NCBI GenBank assembly: GCA_947685225.1 | Contig: CANTUV010000024.1 | Span: forward strand, 28,290,001 to 28,354,000 | DNA length: 64,000 bases | From: Garcia nutans | Taxonomy: Eukaryota > Streptophyta > Magnoliopsida > Malpighiales > Euphorbiaceae | Direction: 5' to 3' | Part shown: positions 1-11,598 of the stretch, piece after piece | Layout: the number at the start of each line of letters is the position of its first letter | Numbering within the stretch: position 1 is the first letter of the stretch | Translations under genes and position numbers: made by a program | The notes under the pieces: generated by a model | The model's input: the letters and a program-made list of their open reading frames with translations, nothing else | The model's database searches: none | What the model was told of the DNA's origin: nothing

Positions 1-202
1 AATTGCAGTCAATTGGTTCTTCATGGTCTCAGCTAGGGCCTCTTTTATTTCTTTCATCTTGGCATTGAGGGCTTCATCCACCATTCTTTAAATTTGTTCG
101 GGCTCCATTATTTTTGGTGAGCATGTGATTGAGTCGTTGCTAGATTCTTTGCTTCCGGCATAGGTCGGATTGTCGTAAGCTTTTGAACTGTCGTAACCAA
201 GG
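1..202 (-). pseudogene. gag N-terminal fragment, Tat/Ogre copy 1
   Basis: The minus strand from 202 downward encodes a piece similar to the gag start of the copy at 36240-36453, including a stretch reading RMVDEALNAKMKEIKEALAE, probably a helical or coiled-coil part of gag. An in-frame TAA lies at about 88-90. The sister copy has CAA at the same codon, so this stop arose by a C-to-T change. The first base follows a CAG that looks like a splice acceptor. Only about 67 codons fit in the window, so the fate of the rest is unknown. Confidence 0.75.
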
Positions 203-1270
203 CTGTGAGCCAGAAAGGATTAATGATATGAGATGTAAATGTATGCATGTATGCATGCATGCACAAACAATAAACAAACAAGGACAAATAGGACGTTCCT
301 TCCAACCTTATAACATCCACACACGAATGGCGAGTCTCTTTACCTAGGTATATGGTTAACAAAATCCCAACATGGGGTATCTTGTTTTTAAATAATTACC
401 TCGGACGTTTCAACCAATAGTTATATTTTCGAAAATGGAAATCAGTTCATAATAATTCCCATTAATTCGGTTTTAATCCATTCAACCAACTATAGTAGCT
501 TTTATGCTATATTGGATTAAAACTAAATTAAGAGGTTTATTATAAATAGATTTCTCATTTGAAAAAGTTACTAATGATATTCATACCAAAAAACAAGCCC
601 ATGGTTAATTATTTTTAGTATAAACTAGGATCACAATTGATTTTTGGTATTTCGTAATTCACCTAAATATTTGTAAGCTCTTTTGGATGAAAATAATTTT
701 GTTTCTAAGCCCATTATAAAAAAAAGGTTTTAGAAAAAATGGATTTTGAGCTTATTATTTGGGTTATGAGCAAAAGAATTTTTTTTGATTTGTTTTAGTA
801 AAGTTTTATGTCCAAAGACCATCTTGAAAAGTTTTGAAAATAGCTTTGGTCTTTTGGACTTTAAAGAAAAATTTATTTTGAGCTTACAATGTTCTTAGGT
901 CATATTAAAAAAAGAACAAATCAAATAAGCCATGATTTAAACCAAGATAAATTAACCATAGTCAAACAACATGCATTTGGGGTAAAAACCTAAGGAAAGT
1001 AACTAGGCCAATTACATGAGCTTTAGTCTTTGGGTTAAAAGGCTTAGGTTCCCATAGCAAGTATATACCAAATGGTACGAGGCTATGAGTGGTTATGCCA
1101 TGCTCGATCTCCATACCTTGAGTGAAAGCATGGTATCCATTACATAACACAACACGGGTAACACGGGCGTCCTAACTCATGCACACAATGCAATCTAATA
1201 TGATGCAATGGATAATATCATTATAAGAAAGAATAAAATAATATAAAGACCAATGGAATCAACTTGTCTT
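203..1270 (-). other. Untranslated leader of Tat/Ogre copy 1
   Basis: About 1.07 kb between primer site and gag, with no credible coding region. It aligns base for base with 36454-37523 over long stretches. The gag-proximal end reads TTTCTGGCTCACAG on the minus strand, a pyrimidine-rich stretch ending in CAG. The same motif precedes gag in the second copy, so the leader may contain a spliced intron. That is inference; no donor was identified. Confidence 0.6.
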
Positions 1271-1290
1271 ATCCCCAGTTGAGTCGCCAC
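1271..1290 (-). promoter_or_regulatory. Primer binding site, Tat/Ogre copy 1
   Basis: The minus strand reads GTGGCGACTCAACTGGGGAT immediately inside the LTR end. This resembles the primer site described for Ogre-type elements, usually assigned to tRNA-Arg. The tRNA assignment is from knowledge of the family. Confidence 0.75.
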
Positions 1291-2341
1291 TGTGAGCGGG
1301 GATTTTTGCCCCTACTCCCGGTGGAATTGTTCTTGCGACTTCGGCACTGTTTAGGCTCGAGGCCTTAGAGAACACAGACCTAAGTCTGGAGTAAATGGAG
1401 TCGCCACCCGGACGGGCCGGGAAAAAGAAAGGGGTGGATGACTCGATTCCTAAGGAATCTCCAACCCCCTAATGGGTTCAGAAAGTTAGGTACGTGTGGG
1501 CAAGGTGAGAAATGGCCCAACACCCGGTTCATTGGAACCAGCCTCCTTTAGAGGTCTTAATATTATAAAATTCTTAAATATAAAATATTATCCATATTAC
1601 ACACAATAATTGAAATAAAGCATCATTATATTAAAATCAAAGCAATATCCAAGCAAAATAAATAAATGGACACCCATCCGAGGATGGAAACATGTGCTTA
1701 CAACATCCATGTCTAAGCTAAATAGGACACCCACCGTAAGGTAGAAACATGTGCTTTACATTGGTCTCAAATATAAAAGCAATTTAAATTACATAGAACT
1801 TAATTAATGAGGTACCCACAAAGTATAAACATACCTCTTACAACATATGAGAATCAAAATAAATCGATAAAAGTAAATAACCATTCATCATAAATAAATC
1901 ATTCATCAAAGATATTAAACATCAATCAAAATATATAATAAACATTCATCCATGATAAATTAAATAAATCAAGCATTGAAAATAAATCAAAGCATATAAT
2001 GAACTACATAATCAAATCTAAAAATAAAGCAAGTAAAGATACAAATTGAGGTTTACTGTTTCTATTTAAAATTCTTTAATTCATGTTTAGGGTTTTGGAA
2101 TCTTAAGATATTATTATTGTTATTTGTTTAGGCTACTATAAAGGTTTAAGAGAATTGAAATGGATTAGGGTTTTATAATTTAAGAAATTAGTAAGGTTCT
2201 TTGATTGATCAAATTAGGGTTTAAGGGGTAAAATTATGAAATTAGGGCTTTGACATTTTAAGATATTAGGTTTATAATTCATGTTAACTGGATTGTTATT
2301 TTAGTTTTATTAGATTATGGCTTTAGAGTTTAACTTAACTT
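1291..2341 (-). repeat. Partial 5' LTR of Tat/Ogre copy 1
   Basis: The inner LTR edge is TGTGAGCGGG (plus strand) at 1291. Bases 1291 to about 2040 align well with 37545-38290. Beyond that the two LTRs diverge, though both carry many AGGGTTT-like runs. The outer end is missing because the sequence switches to LARD1 LTR at 2342. Confidence 0.75.
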
Positions 2342-2982
2342 CTATAAAGGGCATATAAGAAAAAGAAGTTAAGTTATATGGATGAGGGCAAGTTAGTAAT
2401 TGCTCATGTAGATTTGCTTGGTGGAAATTTAAAGAAGAAGAAAAGGTTGACTTGAATTCATTTTTCTCTTCTTTACATTGTTTGGCCGGCTACCATAAGG
2501 AAGGGGAGAGAAGAGAAGTGTTTTCATTTCTAACATCAAATTGAAGGAAGAATCAAAGGATTTAGTTGGAGATTTGTGTAATTTCTTCAATTGAGGTAAA
2601 TACATTCTTGTTTTCCTTGGTTATTTCTAAAGTTGTGTTTGAAGTGAGTTTTGTTGTGTTGAGATTATGATTTGGTGTTGTTGAGATGTGTTTATAAGTG
2701 TTGAAATGGATTGTAAGTTAAATTGGTATTTGTTTTGGTTTGAGGATGGTAAATTAAGTGGATGTTGGTATTGAAAGAATAAGAAGGATGTTGGTTTTAG
2801 GGTTTTAAAGTGGTATGTGTTTAAATGTGTTATTAATGTTTTGTTATGAGAATATTGTGATGAATATGTAAAATAAGTCTTAATGACATTGTTTTATATC
2901 CATTTGAATGAGATTATGATGTGCATAAGGTGTTGTAATGCAATTGAAAGAGTTTTGGCCACATTTAGGGTTTTCTTCATGT

Positions 2983-3234
2983 GAGACATGGCCAAACCAA
3001 AGAAGGAACACGGCCAAGACTTAAGATTTTTGGGAGACACGGCCAAGTCTAAGGAATTTTGGCCGTGTTGGATGGATTTTGGAGAGACACGGCCACAAGC
3101 TTGGCCGTGTCCCTTGCCCATGTTTGCCACTGCCTGAATTTTGTTGAGAGACACGGCCGTGTCCCCTTGCCCGTGTCTGCCTCGGCTTGAATTGTAATTG
3201 AGAGACACGGCCACAAGCTTGGCCGTGTCCCTTG
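2983..3234 (+). repeat. Array of GACACGGCC palindromes in the LARD1 5' LTR
   Basis: Several near copies of GACACGGCCA and its complement TGGCCGTGTC are clustered here. Two complete 26-bp units, at 3086-3111 and 3204-3229, have these 10-bp arms around the hexamer CAAGCT. A short form, GACACGGCCGTGTC, lies near 3153-3166. The 3' LTR repeats the array at 9423-9674. The same unit occurs in the Athila LTRs of this window. Confidence 0.9.
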
Positions 3235-3962
3235 ATGGTGTTAGCTAGTGTGATTCGTTGTTACTTTTCTCACATTGTTTTGATTCCTCAAAGGTCTTGT
3301 TGTACCTAAACCTAAACATAAACACTCTAAACTCTTTGAAAACAAAGAATGACCTAAACAAATATATGTGGAACATACATTCATATGATGTTGAGATTTA
3401 TAGCATACATTTGATGATATTGATGATGCATATGATACTATATGAACAATGTTATGTGTTATATGAATAATGTACTTTGCAATGTTACATCAATGATGCT
3501 ATATGTAAAATGTGAAGAAGATGATGAAGTAATTGATTATGTATAGCTTGGTGGGAGTAATTCTTGAGGGTGAAAGAGATGAGGAACATTCAAAAAGGTA
3601 TGTACAATGCAATTTATAATGATGTGCATAATATGATTGAAGCATGCCTAGATGATATGATTGAATAATGATATGTTTGCCTAGTTAATGTAATTGATGT
3701 TGTATATATATATCAATGATGGAATATGAAATGTGAAGGATATGATGAGATAAATGATTGTGTATTTGAAAGATGAATTGCTATAATGTGGATTGAAATG
3801 TGATGTAAAGCCATTGTGATTGGCTATGATAACTCAAATGTGATGTGAAGCCATTGTGATTGGCAATGATGATTCAATTGAAAGAAATAAGGCATGTTTG
3901 CCTAGATGATGATGAGAATTGAAAATGATACTGATGATGAAATAATCAATGAATTGTGTAGC

Positions 3963-4315
3963 TAATGTGTTATTCTATTCTCAGAGTTTGTTGTTGGTGG
4001 CATGCCTAATATGAGTAACAATCTCTTGAAGTTAGGTTGGGCTTGATCCTTGGAGTCAAGTTGGGTAGAAGTTTAACATGTTTCACTCCCCTTGAAGCTT
4101 GGTTGGGTCTAGTCCTTGAAGCCTAATTGAGATGTTACAACCCTTGAAGCTAGGTTGGATTGGTTCTTGAAGCCAAATTAGGTTGATACTTAGCATGCTT
4201 TGTTCCCCTTGAAGTTTGGTTGAACCTAAATCCTTGAAGCCTAGTTGGGTCTATGATAATGATAAATGTGATGATTAAACCAAAGCATTAACTCTGAAAA
4301 TAGAATGGCATATTA
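3963..4315 (+). other. Long-range stem domain in the LARD1 5' LTR
   Basis: Arms 3963-3988 and 4290-4315 are reverse complements over 26 positions: 22 Watson-Crick pairs, three that would be G-U in RNA, and one mismatch. They enclose about 300 nt that begin with a GGCATGCCTA motif and hold the CCTTGAAGC repeats. The same arrangement lies at 10405-10756 in the 3' LTR and in all other LARD-type LTRs here. A folded RNA domain is inferred. Confidence 0.7.
4029..4250 (+). repeat. Degenerate tandem repeat, CCTTGAAGC type
   Basis: About eight imperfect units of 25-40 bp contain CTTGAAGC or CTTGAAGT followed by TAGGTTGG-like sequence. The block lies inside the long-range stem domain. It recurs in the 3' LTR (about 10470-10695) and in the LARD2 LTRs (about 46421-46580 and 52462-52620). 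The solo LTRs of the other families have different repeats at this place, with GACTGGGTCGTAAGCC. Confidence 0.75.
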
Positions 4316-4765
4316 GTGTCGTTTGGGCCCGAGTCTGTCTTTGTTGTCAATATGATATACAAATGTTGAAATAAATGAGTAATGAGATCTATGGTTGACT
4401 TGTTGGAAATGTGATTCATGATTAGTGAATTGTAAATAAAATAGTGTTATGAAGTATGTTGTGTAATGTGTGTATTGATATATTGATTGTGAGTGTTAAT
4501 GATGGATTATGATTGATGAATTGTGAATAAAACAATGTTATGAAGTATGATGTGTAATGTGTATATTGATATATTGATTATGAGTAATGATGAAGGATTG
4601 TGGTTGGTGATAATGATATGTATATAATATATGAAATTAGTTGAGATATATGAAAGGTGCAATTCAAAAGGAAAAACATAATAAGAAACTAATGGTACAT
4701 GGAAGTGATATTTCATTATATGTTAGAATTTCTATAATGTATGTTTATATATTATATTTGTACTA

Positions 4766-4807
4766 CTAAGCTCTCGGGCTTAGCGCGGATGTATAATCGC
4801 GCAGGTG
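4766..4807 (+). other. Two-hairpin element in the LARD1 5' LTR
   Basis: CTAAGC...GCTTAG is followed at once by GCGCGG...TCGCGC and then AGGTG. Both pairs can form 6-bp stems with short loops. The copy in the 3' LTR is at 11207-11248. Diverged LTRs in this window keep the pairing with A-U to G-U changes, which supports a role as RNA. Confidence 0.7.
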
Positions 4808-5164
4808 ACTAGGTGGAAGATATGAAGTCTTTCGTTATGCCACGAGAAGAGTAAGAGTTGTCGAGAACAACTAGATGGTAATGCATACATGTATAAAATT
4901 TTAATTATGATGTAATTCTGATAAGAGTGTATGTAAATGTATAAATGAAGTTTTGATAAAGATAAGATTATGATATATGTGTATGATCATTAAAAATATA
5001 ATGATTTGTAAATGTTCTTTAAATTAATGTATTGTGGTTTGAACTGTGCTAAAGGTTTTAAAAATGTATCGAAAAGTGACATCCTTATACTTTATATACT
5101 TACTGTATGTATACCAGGTGTATGTATAGTACTTATATGGAGTATCGGGGTGTCACAATTATTT

Positions 5165-5176
5165 TGGTATCAGAGC
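5165..5176 (+). promoter_or_regulatory. Primer binding site of LARD1 (tRNA-iMet type)
   Basis: TGGTATCAGAGC lies seven bases after the LTR end. This is the usual plant initiator-methionine tRNA primer site. Confidence 0.9.
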
Positions 5177-8100
5177 TTAGGTTCGAGATTCTCGGCTTAA
5201 GTGAAATTAAAAAGAAAAAGCTTTGAAAAGTTTAAATAGAAGTAAAAAGGAAAAGTTTTGAAATGAAATTGGTAATACATGCATATGCATTGACACCTAG
5301 GTTGGTCTCGGATGTGGCATTATATGAATTGTAAAATATTTGTGTTATATGAGATGGATACTAGTGTGTTAATGATGTTTTATATGAAAGTAAAGTCAGA
5401 GAAAGAAATGATATGGATTTATATAAGTTTAATTGATAAATTAAAAATGGAAATTTATGCAAGTAAAATGAATTGTTAAATGTGTTGAAGTATAAAGAAA
5501 TGAAAAGGAGAATAAAATTGAAATTGAGTTGAAATCAAATCGAAATAAAAGTATGTACTTTTTCCTTTATACTTTGAATCTCTTTATAATAGAGTTCATG
5601 TTGGATTTGCTAGACAGAGGAAATATTATTGAATTGTTAATATTGAAAGATATGTTATTAAAATGAGAAGAGGATGGTGGAATATTAAATGAGTTAATTA
5701 GTATAAACAAAATGTGACTATGTTAAGTTGGGGTATATATATAAAGTTAAGGTTTTGTTTAAAGGAAAATGAGATGATATTGGTTAAGTAAGAATATAAA
5801 TTGGTATTGTTATTTTAAAGCAAACATTGTGAATTCAATGTTGGAAATGTGAGATGCTTGAATATTGTGAAAGCTCATGGTAATGGTGATAATATGTGAT
5901 ATTTGAGATTTTTCGAAATGAGCTTGATAATTGTGAAAATTATATTTTTTGATATTGCTTTGTGATATATATACATAAGATGTTTTTAAAGTGATATTAA
6001 GAAAAGATGAATTTGGCAAATTGAAGTTTAAGCAAAGTAGTAAGTTGAAAAGTTAAAGGTTTAGTGGAATTTGATAAAGATTATTTGGATATTGAAAGTT
6101 AAATGTATATTCAATACTTGAGCTAGGTGAAATGACTAATATTGCACATGAAAGTATTATGAATTGAGTAATGTGATTGATAGCATGAGAATTTGTTTTG
6201 AAGTAAAAAGGGAAGTGGATAAGCAAATGAAAAGGAGCTATCTTAAGTCATTTTATTGCAAAGGGTAAAAATGGATATGGAAGTATATTAAATGTTTTTA
6301 AAGACGAAAGTGAAAGAGATGTCACATTGGGAATATGACTAAGATAGATGTGAAGTGTTATTATAGTCAGAATATATATATATATATGTGTGTGTTGTGT
6401 GAATAAATACTTTACATTATATTGGAAGAATGAGAATGATAGTGTTTAAAAGAAAGTGATAAACATTAAAGTTTTATTGAATGTGTGAAAAAGAAAAATA
6501 AAATAAGAGCATATCATTAAGTGTATACATGTATATGATATGTGGACTGAGTTTTTCAATATGAATGAAATTATGAAGTATAAAAGAAAAAAAAAGAAAA
6601 AAAAATGTGTGAGAATCACATTATGAAGGTGACTTATGATTATGTATGTGGTAAATTATAGAATTAGTGATATGGAAATGATGTTGTGTGTATTAGTGGA
6701 CCTAAGAGAGATTAGGTCTTGAACTGTGAAGAGTTAGATGGATTATGTGATGGAAGTAAGTATAGCATGGATTTGAGTAATATTGGACAGTGGAAATTGT
6801 TATAGTGAGTATTGAACTTGATGATTATATAATATTTAGAATTCCAAAGTATTCACATATGGAAAGTTCTATGTGATTATATATTATAAGAGATTGTAAA
6901 TGGATTAGAAATGAAGTGATGAATAGAAATTGTATACAACTGCATATGATTGAATATGTATATAGTAATATTGTTGAAACATGAAATAAGTTGATAAAGA
7001 TCATATAATCGAGAGCAAGTTGGTTTGAAATGGAGTTGGAATGTATTAACTTTTGATATAGCAATAATGTAAAGAAGGAATAGGTAATTCTTGAGATACA
7101 CCTTAGCCTTGTATTTGTAAAGATTGAGAATAAAATTATAAAAGAACAGTATTGATTTGAAAGTTCCAGGCTTGAATATTAATCTCTTAAAGCCATGTGT
7201 TTTGTTAAGTATATTTGATCGATTAATTGGTTATCCATGGATTTGGATTTTAGATCAAATGATTGTAATACAGATTTGGTAAGATTGAAATTATGTTGAG
7301 AAGTATAGTTAAAAGTTATGATGGATAAAGTTGTACTTTATCATTTTATGTTAAGAATTTGGTTATAATTATGAAGTTAAAGAGAAAAAAGGAATTTATG
7401 GAAATGTTTTGAGTTATGAATAATATGACAAAAAGGTAATTTAAATAAGTATAACAATGATATGAAATGTGAGGAGATATTAAAAAGGGAGAAATTTTAA
7501 AATATGACTGAAAGTTATGCTAAATATGTTTATGGTATATAATGAATAAATGAATGGACTTGAGGTTTAAATGAATGAGCTATAGATAGTAAGTATGGTA
7601 TAAAAGTTTTATGATAATTGGTGGGAATTATATTGAGATAATTTGAAATGATTTGTTATCATGATAATTTGACTGAATATGGATCGGAAGAGATCAGGAA
7701 TTGTATGTAAGTTTGCCCTAATCGAATTAGGTTATATATATACATATTTGAATATTGTGAAATTTCATGATAGGTTAAATAAATTAATCGTTGGTTGGAA
7801 TTGAACAAGATTGGAACATGGGTATATTGTGACAGATAGATCAATTGATCTGGATTTGGCTAAGATTATGAATCATTTTTGAGATTTAATATGTATAGTT
7901 GTACTAAGAGTGTAATTGTTTACATGATAATGTACATGATGTAAAATGTTAAAGTGTGAATGGACATGAATGAAGGGAGTTATAATAGTTATAAATCATG
8001 ATAAAAAGGGGAAAGGATTGGTTATTTATAAAATAAGTTGAAAGGTAATGTATTAATATGTAAGTTAAGTGAAAAGCATGCTAAAGAAGTAACTCCAATT

Positions 8101-8565
8101 GTGAAAGATAAGGATCTTGTTATCTATTGAGGTTTGATAAATGTCTATTTAGACAGTGATTGTAATGACGGGATAATTAATGCTAAGGTATAAACCAATG
8201 ATTTTTAAGGTTAAAGTTAAGAGAGTAATTACATAGAGGTGAATGAATAAAATATAGAGAAAATAAAGATTGGATGAAGTATAAGTGTATTATAAAATGA
8301 TTTGATTCTTGTATAAAGATATTAATAAGAAATGTAATGAATTCTTTTGAATGTTTGATTAAGGAAGTAATGAGATATATAAACATATAGAATGATGAGT
8401 TATGGAGTTTAAAGAAGATGGTTGATTCTAAAGGGGAGAGTTGAAGTTATATGATTTAATGACATAATAACTTAAGCATATAATTAACTTCATATGGAAG
8501 TTAAGATGATATTTTGTTAAGAATGAATTGTTACGGTACTGATAATTTCGAGGACGAAATTATTT

Positions 8566-8578
8566 AAGGGGGAGAGAA
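8566..8578 (+). promoter_or_regulatory. Polypurine tract of LARD1
   Basis: AAGGGGGAGAGAA lies directly before the 3' LTR, which starts with TG at 8580. This is the expected place and composition for the plus-strand primer. Confidence 0.9.
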
Positions 8579-8579
8579 T

Positions 8580-11500
8580 TGTAATATCCCAATGTATGCC
8601 CTAGAAGTTTTGAATATTATTATTGTTTTAATTGAATTGAATGTATATGTTAATTTGAAAGAGAAAAGCATTTTTAGAGAAAGTGTATATGTTGGGTATA
8701 TGGTAATATATATAGCATATATGTTGGTCAAAATGAGGAGTCAAGGGAAGAAGATATTTTATTTGTGATATGGGAAATTACTATAAAGGGCATATAAGAA
8801 AAAAGAAGTTAAGTTATATGGATGAGGGTATGTTAGTAATTGCTCATGTAGATTTGCTTGGTGGAAATTTAAAGAAGAAGAAAAGGTTGATTTGAATTCA
8901 TTTTTCTCTTCTTTACATTGTTTGGCCGGCTACCATAAGGAAGGGGAGAGAAGAGAAGTGTTTTCATTTCTAACATCAAATTGAAGGAAGAATCAAAGGA
9001 TTAAGTTGGAGATTTGTGTAATTTCTTCAATTGAGGTAAGTACTTTCTTGTTTTCCTTGGTTATTTCTAAAGTTGTGTTTGAAGTGAGTTTTGTTGTGTT
9101 GAGATTATGATTTGGTGTTGTTGAGATGTGTTTATAAGTGTTGAAATGGATTGTAAGTTAAATTGGTATTTGTTTTGGTTTGAGGATGGTAAATTAAGTG
9201 GATGATGGTATTGAAAGAATAAGAAGGATGTTGGTTTTAGGGTTTTAAAGTGGTATGTGTTTAAATGTGTTATTAATGTTTTGTTAATGAGAATATTGTG
9301 ATGAATATGTAAAATAAGTCTTAATGACATTGTTTATATCCATTTGAATGAGATTATGATGTGCATAAGGTGTTGTAATGCAATTGAAAGAGTTTTGGCC
9401 ACATTTAGGGTTTTGTTCATGTGAGACACGGCCAAACCAAAGAAGGAACACGGCCAAGACTTAAGATTTTTGGGAGACACGGCCAAGTCTAAGGAATTTT
9501 GGCCGTGTTGGATGGATTTTGGAGAGACACGGCCACAAGCTTGGCCGTGTCCCTTGCCCATGTTTGCCACTGCCTGAATTTTGTTGAGAGACACGGCCGT
9601 GTCCCCTTGCCCGTGTCTGCCTCGGCTTGAATTGTAATTGAGAGACACGGCCACAAGCTTGGCCGTGTCCCTTGATGGTGTTAGCTAGTGTGATTCATTG
9701 TTACTTTTCTCACATTGTTTTGATTCCTCAAAGGTCTTGTTGTACCTAAACCTAAACATAAACACTCTAAACTCTTTGAAAACAAAGAATGACCTAAACA
9801 AATATATGTGGAACATACATTCATATGATGTTGAGATTTATAACATACATTTGATGATATTGATGATGCATATGATACTATATGAACAATGTTATGTGTT
9901 ATATGAATAATGTACTTTGCAATGTTACATCAATGATGCTATATGTAAAATGTGAAGAAGATGATGAAGTAATTGATTATGTATAGCTTGGTGGGAGTAA
10001 TTCTTGAGGGTGAAAGAGATGAGGAACATTCAAAAAGGTATGTACAATGCAATTTATAATGATGTGCATAATATGATTGAAGCATGCCTAGATGATATGA
10101 TTGAATAATGATATGTTTGCCTAGTTAATGTAATTGATGTTGTATATATATATATCAATGATGGAATATGAAATGTGAAGGATATGATGAGATAAATGAT
10201 TGTGTATTTGAAAGATGAATTGCTATAATGTGGATTGAAATGTGATGTAAAGCCATTGTGATTGGCTATGATAACTCAAATGTGATGTGAAGCCATTGTG
10301 ATTGGCAATGATGATTCAATTGAAAGAAATAAGGCATGTTTGCCTAGATGATGATGAGAATTGAAAATGATACTGATGATGAAATAATCAATGAATTGTG
10401 TAGCTAATGTGTTATTCTATTCTCAGAGTTTGTTGCTGGTGGCATGCCTAATATGAGTAACAATCTCTTGAAGTTAGGTTGGGCTTGATCCTTGGAGCCA
10501 GTTGGGTAGAAGTTTAACATGTTTCACTCCCCTTGAAGCTTGGTTGGGTTTAGTCCTTGAAGCCTAATTGAGATGTTACAACCCTTGAAGCTAGGTTGGA
10601 TTGGTTCTTGAAGCCAAATTGGGTTTATACTTAGCATGCTTTGTTCCCCTTGAAGTTTGGTTGAACCTAAATCCTTGAAGCCTAGTTGGGTCTATGATAA
10701 TGATAAATGTGATGATTAAACCAAAGCATTAACTCTGAAAATAGAATGGCATATTAGTGTCGTTTGGGCCCGAGTCTGTCTTTGTTGTCAATATGATATA
10801 CAAATGTTGAAATAAATGAGTAATGAGATCTATGGTTGACTTGTTGGAAATGTGATTCATGATTAGTGAATTGTAAATAAAATAGTGTTATGAAGTATGT
10901 TGTGTAATGTGTGTATTGATATATTGATTGTGAGTGTTAATGATGGATTATGATTGATGAATTGTGAATAAAACAATGTTATGAAGTATGATGTGTAATG
11001 TGTATATTGATATATTGATTATGAGTAATGATGAAGGATTGTGGTTGGTGATAATGATATGTATATAATATATGAAATTAGTTGAGATATATGAAAGGTG
11101 CAATTCAAAAGGAAAAACATAATAAGAAACTAATGGTACATGGAAGTGATATTTCATTATATGTTAGAATTTCTATAATGTATGTTTATATATTATATTT
11201 GTACTACTAAGCTCTCGGGCTTAGCGCGGATATATAATCGCGCAGGTGACTAGGTGGAAGATATGAAGTCTTTCGTTATGCCACGAGAAGAGTAAGAGTT
11301 GTTGAGACCAACTAGAGGGTAATGCATACATGTATAAATTTTTAATTATGATGTAATTCTGATAAGAGTGTATGTAAATGTATAAATGAAGTTTTGATAA
11401 AGATAAGATTATGATATATATGTAAGATCATTAAAAATATAATGATTTGTAAATGTTCTTTAAATTAATGTATTGTGGTTTGAACTGTGCTAAAGGTTTT

Positions 11501-11598
11501 AAAAATGTATCGAAAAGTGACATCCTTATACTTTATATACTTACTGTATGTATACCAGGTGTATGTATAGTACTTATATGGAGTATCAGGGTGTCACA
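8580..11598 (+). repeat. 3' LTR of LARD1
   Basis: A full-length 3019-bp LTR from TGTAATATCCC to GGGTGTCACA. It carries the palindrome array (9423-9674), the stem domain (arms 10405-10430 and 10731-10756) and the two-hairpin element (11207-11248). It is followed directly by GCCAAGCCAG of the Athila LTR. The reading frames on its minus strand are compositional by-products. Confidence 0.92.

Larger units (their letters stand above)
1..2341 (-). mobile_element. Tat/Ogre-lineage LTR retrotransposon, copy 1, partial
   Basis: Read on the minus strand this is a partial LTR, a primer site, a leader and the start of gag, leaving the window at base 1. The layout and much of the sequence match a second copy at 36240-38290. 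At 2341 its LTR is cut and joined directly to a truncated LARD LTR. The lineage call rests on the second copy, whose RT has Tat/Ogre motifs, and on the primer site. The rest of the element lies outside the window. Confidence 0.8.
2342..5157 (+). repeat. 5' LTR of LARD1, lacking its first ~200 bp
   Basis: It aligns with 8781-11598 at roughly 99 percent by eye. The 3' end is GTATCGGGGTGTCACA at 5157. The part equivalent to 8580-8780 is absent and is replaced by Tat LTR sequence, so the truncation is a deletion junction and not an insertion end. Confidence 0.9.
5158..8579 (+). other. Internal region of LARD1, no genes
   Basis: There are 3.4 kb of AT-rich sequence with very little C on the plus strand. 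Some 60-base stretches, for example 5461-5520 and 5641-5700, contain no C at all. No gag, protease, RT or integrase motif is visible and no reading frame exceeds about 80 codons. It is homologous, with many indels, to the LARD2 interior at 47467-50401. The last bases before the polypurine tract (ATTTCGAGGACGAAAT) resemble the tail of a chromovirus pol gene. Confidence 0.85.
2342..11598 (+). mobile_element. LARD1: large gene-less LTR retrotransposon (chromovirus-type ends)
   Basis: Two direct copies of a ~3 kb LTR (2342-5157, truncated, and 8580-11598) flank 3.4 kb without coding capacity. The 5' LTR is followed by a tRNA-iMet-type primer site and the 3' LTR is preceded by a polypurine tract. 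The terminal pattern, TGTAATATCCC at the start and GTGTCACA at the end, is usual for Tekay/Del chromoviruses. The element has no gag or pol, so it fits the class of large retrotransposon derivatives mobilised in trans. The first ~200 bp of the 5' LTR are missing and no left TSD exists. The right end sits inside the Athila 5' LTR. Confidence 0.88.

Noticed and set aside
2894..3214. Minus-strand ORF of 106 codons, repeated at 9334-9654
   Set aside because: The repeated reading (GRHGQGDTAVSL) is a translation of the GACACGGCC array in both LTRs, not a conserved protein.
3940..3985. CTGATGATGAAAT, considered as a hammerhead ribozyme core
   Set aside because: The stems and conserved bases required around CTGATGA...GAAA are absent; no retrozyme-like element is supported.
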